Of a stretch of 64,000 nt of DNA, positions 63,041 to 64,000 are shown piece after piece. Position 1 is the stretch's first letter. The number at the start of each line of letters is the position of its first letter. A model generated the notes under the pieces. It was not told the origin of the DNA, made no database searches, and saw only the letters and a program-made list of their open reading frames with translations. The DNA lies in the NCBI RefSeq assembly GCF_022760175.1, contig NZ_CP094326.1:372001-436000 (forward strand), in the 5' to 3' direction. Both the position numbers and the translations under genes were made by a program. The stretch comes from Zhouia spongiae. GTDB lineage: Bacteria; Bacteroidota; Bacteroidia; Flavobacteriales; Flavobacteriaceae.

Positions 63041-63140
63041 TCAAAAAAATAATCCGAGGTAGAACGTAGCACCTTCTCTGACAAATCAAAGGGTTGCTAA
63101 GGTTTCTCCGGGTCTAATCCCTCCACCTTTCTTGATAACA
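63041..63140 (-). ncRNA. SAM-I (S-box) riboswitch upstream of the MetX-ThrA fusion
   Basis: Minus-strand core: TTATCAAGAAAGGTGGAGGG, ATTAGACCCGGAGAAACC, TTAGCAACCC, a P3-P4 arm, then GGTGCTACGTTCTACC. Most of the core is identical to the copy at 53534-53628, while the P3 loop and the last arm differ, as expected for two functional aptamers rather than a mere repeat. GATAACA (63029-63035) downstream can pair with TGTTATC at the aptamer's 5' edge. No run of T after a stable hairpin is obvious, so control could be translational. Confidence 0.9.
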
Positions 63141-63218
63141 TTTCTCAGTAAGTCGTTGAACTTTTGAAATGCAAAGAAACATATTATTATTAAAACAGCC
63201 AATACATTGGCTTTAATT

Positions 63219-64000
63219 TTATTGTTGATCTATCAGGTTAAATGCCTGTTCCAGATCTGCTTTTAGATCCTCCACATCTTCTAACCCTACAGAAATCCTG
63301 ATTAAATCGGGGGTTACTCCTGTTGATTCTTGTGCTGCTTCGTCTAATTGTTGATGGGTAGTGCTACCAGGGTGAATGATTAAAGACTTTGCATCTCCAA
63401 AATTTGCCAGCAATGAAAATATCTTCACATTATCTACAACTTTTTTAGCCGACTCAAAACCTCCCTTCAGCCCAAAAGTCACAACTCCGCTTTGTCCTTT
63501 CGGCAGATATTCTTTGGCAAGATCATAATACTTACTCGATTTTAAACCCGGATAATTAACCCATTCCACCTTTGGGTGATTCTGCAACCACTTGCTTAAC
63601 TCCAAGGCATTTTCACTATGCTTTTTAACTCTGATTTCAAGTGTTTCTATCCCTTGTAGCGTTTGAAAAGCATTAAACGGACTTAAGGCGGTTCCATAAT
63701 CTCTAAGGCCTTCTATTCTTACTTTTGCTATAAAAGCCGCTTCTTTCAGAACCTCATGATATATCAACCCGTGATACCCGGCTGACGGCTCGGTAAATTC
63801 CGGAAATTTCCCATTAGCCCAATTAAAGGTTCCGGCATCTATTATTACTCCTCCCAAAGAAGTTCCGTTTCCTGTAAGGTATTTTGTGAGTGAATGAATA
63901 ACGATATTTGCACCGTGCTCGACAGGATTCAGTAAAAATGGTGTCGGCACTGTATTGTCGACAATAAAAGGAACTTCAATTTCTTTAGCTACTTGAGCTA
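63219..64000 (-). CDS. O-acetylhomoserine sulfhydrylase (MetY-like), 5' end outside window
   Basis: 260 codons are visible and the frame stays open to the right edge. It is a Cys/Met metabolism PLP enzyme. The lysine lies in IVIHSLTKYLTGNGTSLGG, followed by LSPFNAFQTLQGIETLEIR and SLLANFGDAKSLIIHPGSTT near the C-terminus. Valine (GTG) in DNTVPTPF is internal, not a start. It makes homocysteine from acetylhomoserine and sulfide, overlapping the MetZ-like role 3.7 kb away. A SAM riboswitch lies after its stop, so the fusion gene downstream can be controlled separately. Confidence 0.93.
   Translation of the reverse strand, partial: AQVAKEIEVPFIVDNTVPTPFLLNPVEHGANIVIHSLTKYLTGNGTSLGGVIIDAGTFNWANGKFPEFTEPSAGYHGLIYHEVLKEAAFIAKVRIEGLRDYGTALSPFNAFQTLQGIETLEIRVKKHSENALELSKWLQNHPKVEWVNYPGLKSSKYYDLAKEYLPKGQSGVVTFGLKGGFESAKKVVDNVKIFSLLANFGDAKSLIIHPGSTTHQQLDEAAQESTGVTPDLIRISVGLEDVEDLKADLEQAFNLIDQQ

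Noticed and set aside
53545-63142. Two near-identical 80-base segments read first as a dispersed repeat
   Set aside because: They carry the S-box core in the right place and orientation before methionine genes, and the variable arms differ; they are riboswitches, not mobile repeats.

Overview
The window is chromosomal DNA from a gliding-type member of the Flavobacteriaceae (phylum Bacteroidota). Evidence: the gliding genes gldA, gldB and gldC; a Bacteroidota-ordered division/cell-wall (dcw) cluster that ends ftsQ-ftsA-ftsZ and lacks murF; a split methionine synthase; DAHP synthase fused to chorismate mutase; and repeated promoter elements of the TTTG/TAnnTTTG type. I see no prophage, insertion sequence or CRISPR array. 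Nearly everything is core metabolism and cell division, so the novelty is in regulation and protein architecture.

Layout. 1-4.5 kb (+): the end of a DinB-family protein, a TPR sensor kinase with its NarL-type regulator, and two small zinc-ribbon or membrane proteins. 4.6-5.9 kb (-): a lone PaaK/CapK-like adenylate-forming enzyme, then about 800 bp without a gene that contains an orphan 24-bp perfect hairpin. 6.7-22.9 kb (-): tRNA-Arg, yqeY, a terminator, then the 13-gene dcw operon ftsZ-ftsA-ftsQ-murC-murG-ftsW-murD-mraY-murE-ftsI-ftsL-rsmH-mraZ (listed 3' to 5'). It is headed by three 10-bp AAAGTGGTA boxes, which I read as the MraZ operator. 23-30 kb: an alpha/beta hydrolase, engB, a DUF4252 lipoprotein, gldC-gldB, nadE, a regulator with a non-canonical receiver, and a DnaG whose zinc ligands are all replaced. 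30-32.5 kb (-): an ECF sigma factor, its probable anti-sigma factor and an outer-membrane barrel, with a candidate autoregulated ECF promoter. 32.5-39 kb (-): a polyprenyl diphosphate synthase, rlmN, queA, aroA, a MazG-like protein, dtd and rsgA. 39-43.1 kb (-): a Phe/Tyr operon, pheA-aminotransferase-tyrA-DAHP synthase/chorismate mutase. It is preceded by a 25-codon Phe/Tyr-rich leader peptide and an intrinsic terminator, a transcription attenuator of the pheL kind that is too short for standard gene calling. 43.6-48.4 kb: pncB, gldA, small lipoproteins and a PagL-like deacylase.

48.5-64 kb (-) is a sulfur and methionine region. metY runs off the right edge. A SAM-I riboswitch then leads into a MetX-aspartokinase-homoserine dehydrogenase triple fusion, metZ, a sulfite/nitrite reductase with a C-terminal extension, cobA, a CysG-N-like siroheme enzyme and a ferredoxin-NADP reductase-like flavoprotein. 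A terminator follows, then a second SAM-I riboswitch ahead of the split metH and metF. Together these genes make homoserine, activate and sulfhydrylate it, make siroheme for the reductase, and methylate homocysteine. SAM probably controls both ends.

The strongest overlooked item is the Phe attenuator at about 42983-43117. Next come the zinc-less DnaG, the Glu-substituted receiver at 27330, the inverted repeat over the sulfite-reductase promoter at 58349-58383, the MraZ boxes and the TTG-started triple fusion. All family assignments come from reading motifs by eye; no database was searched.
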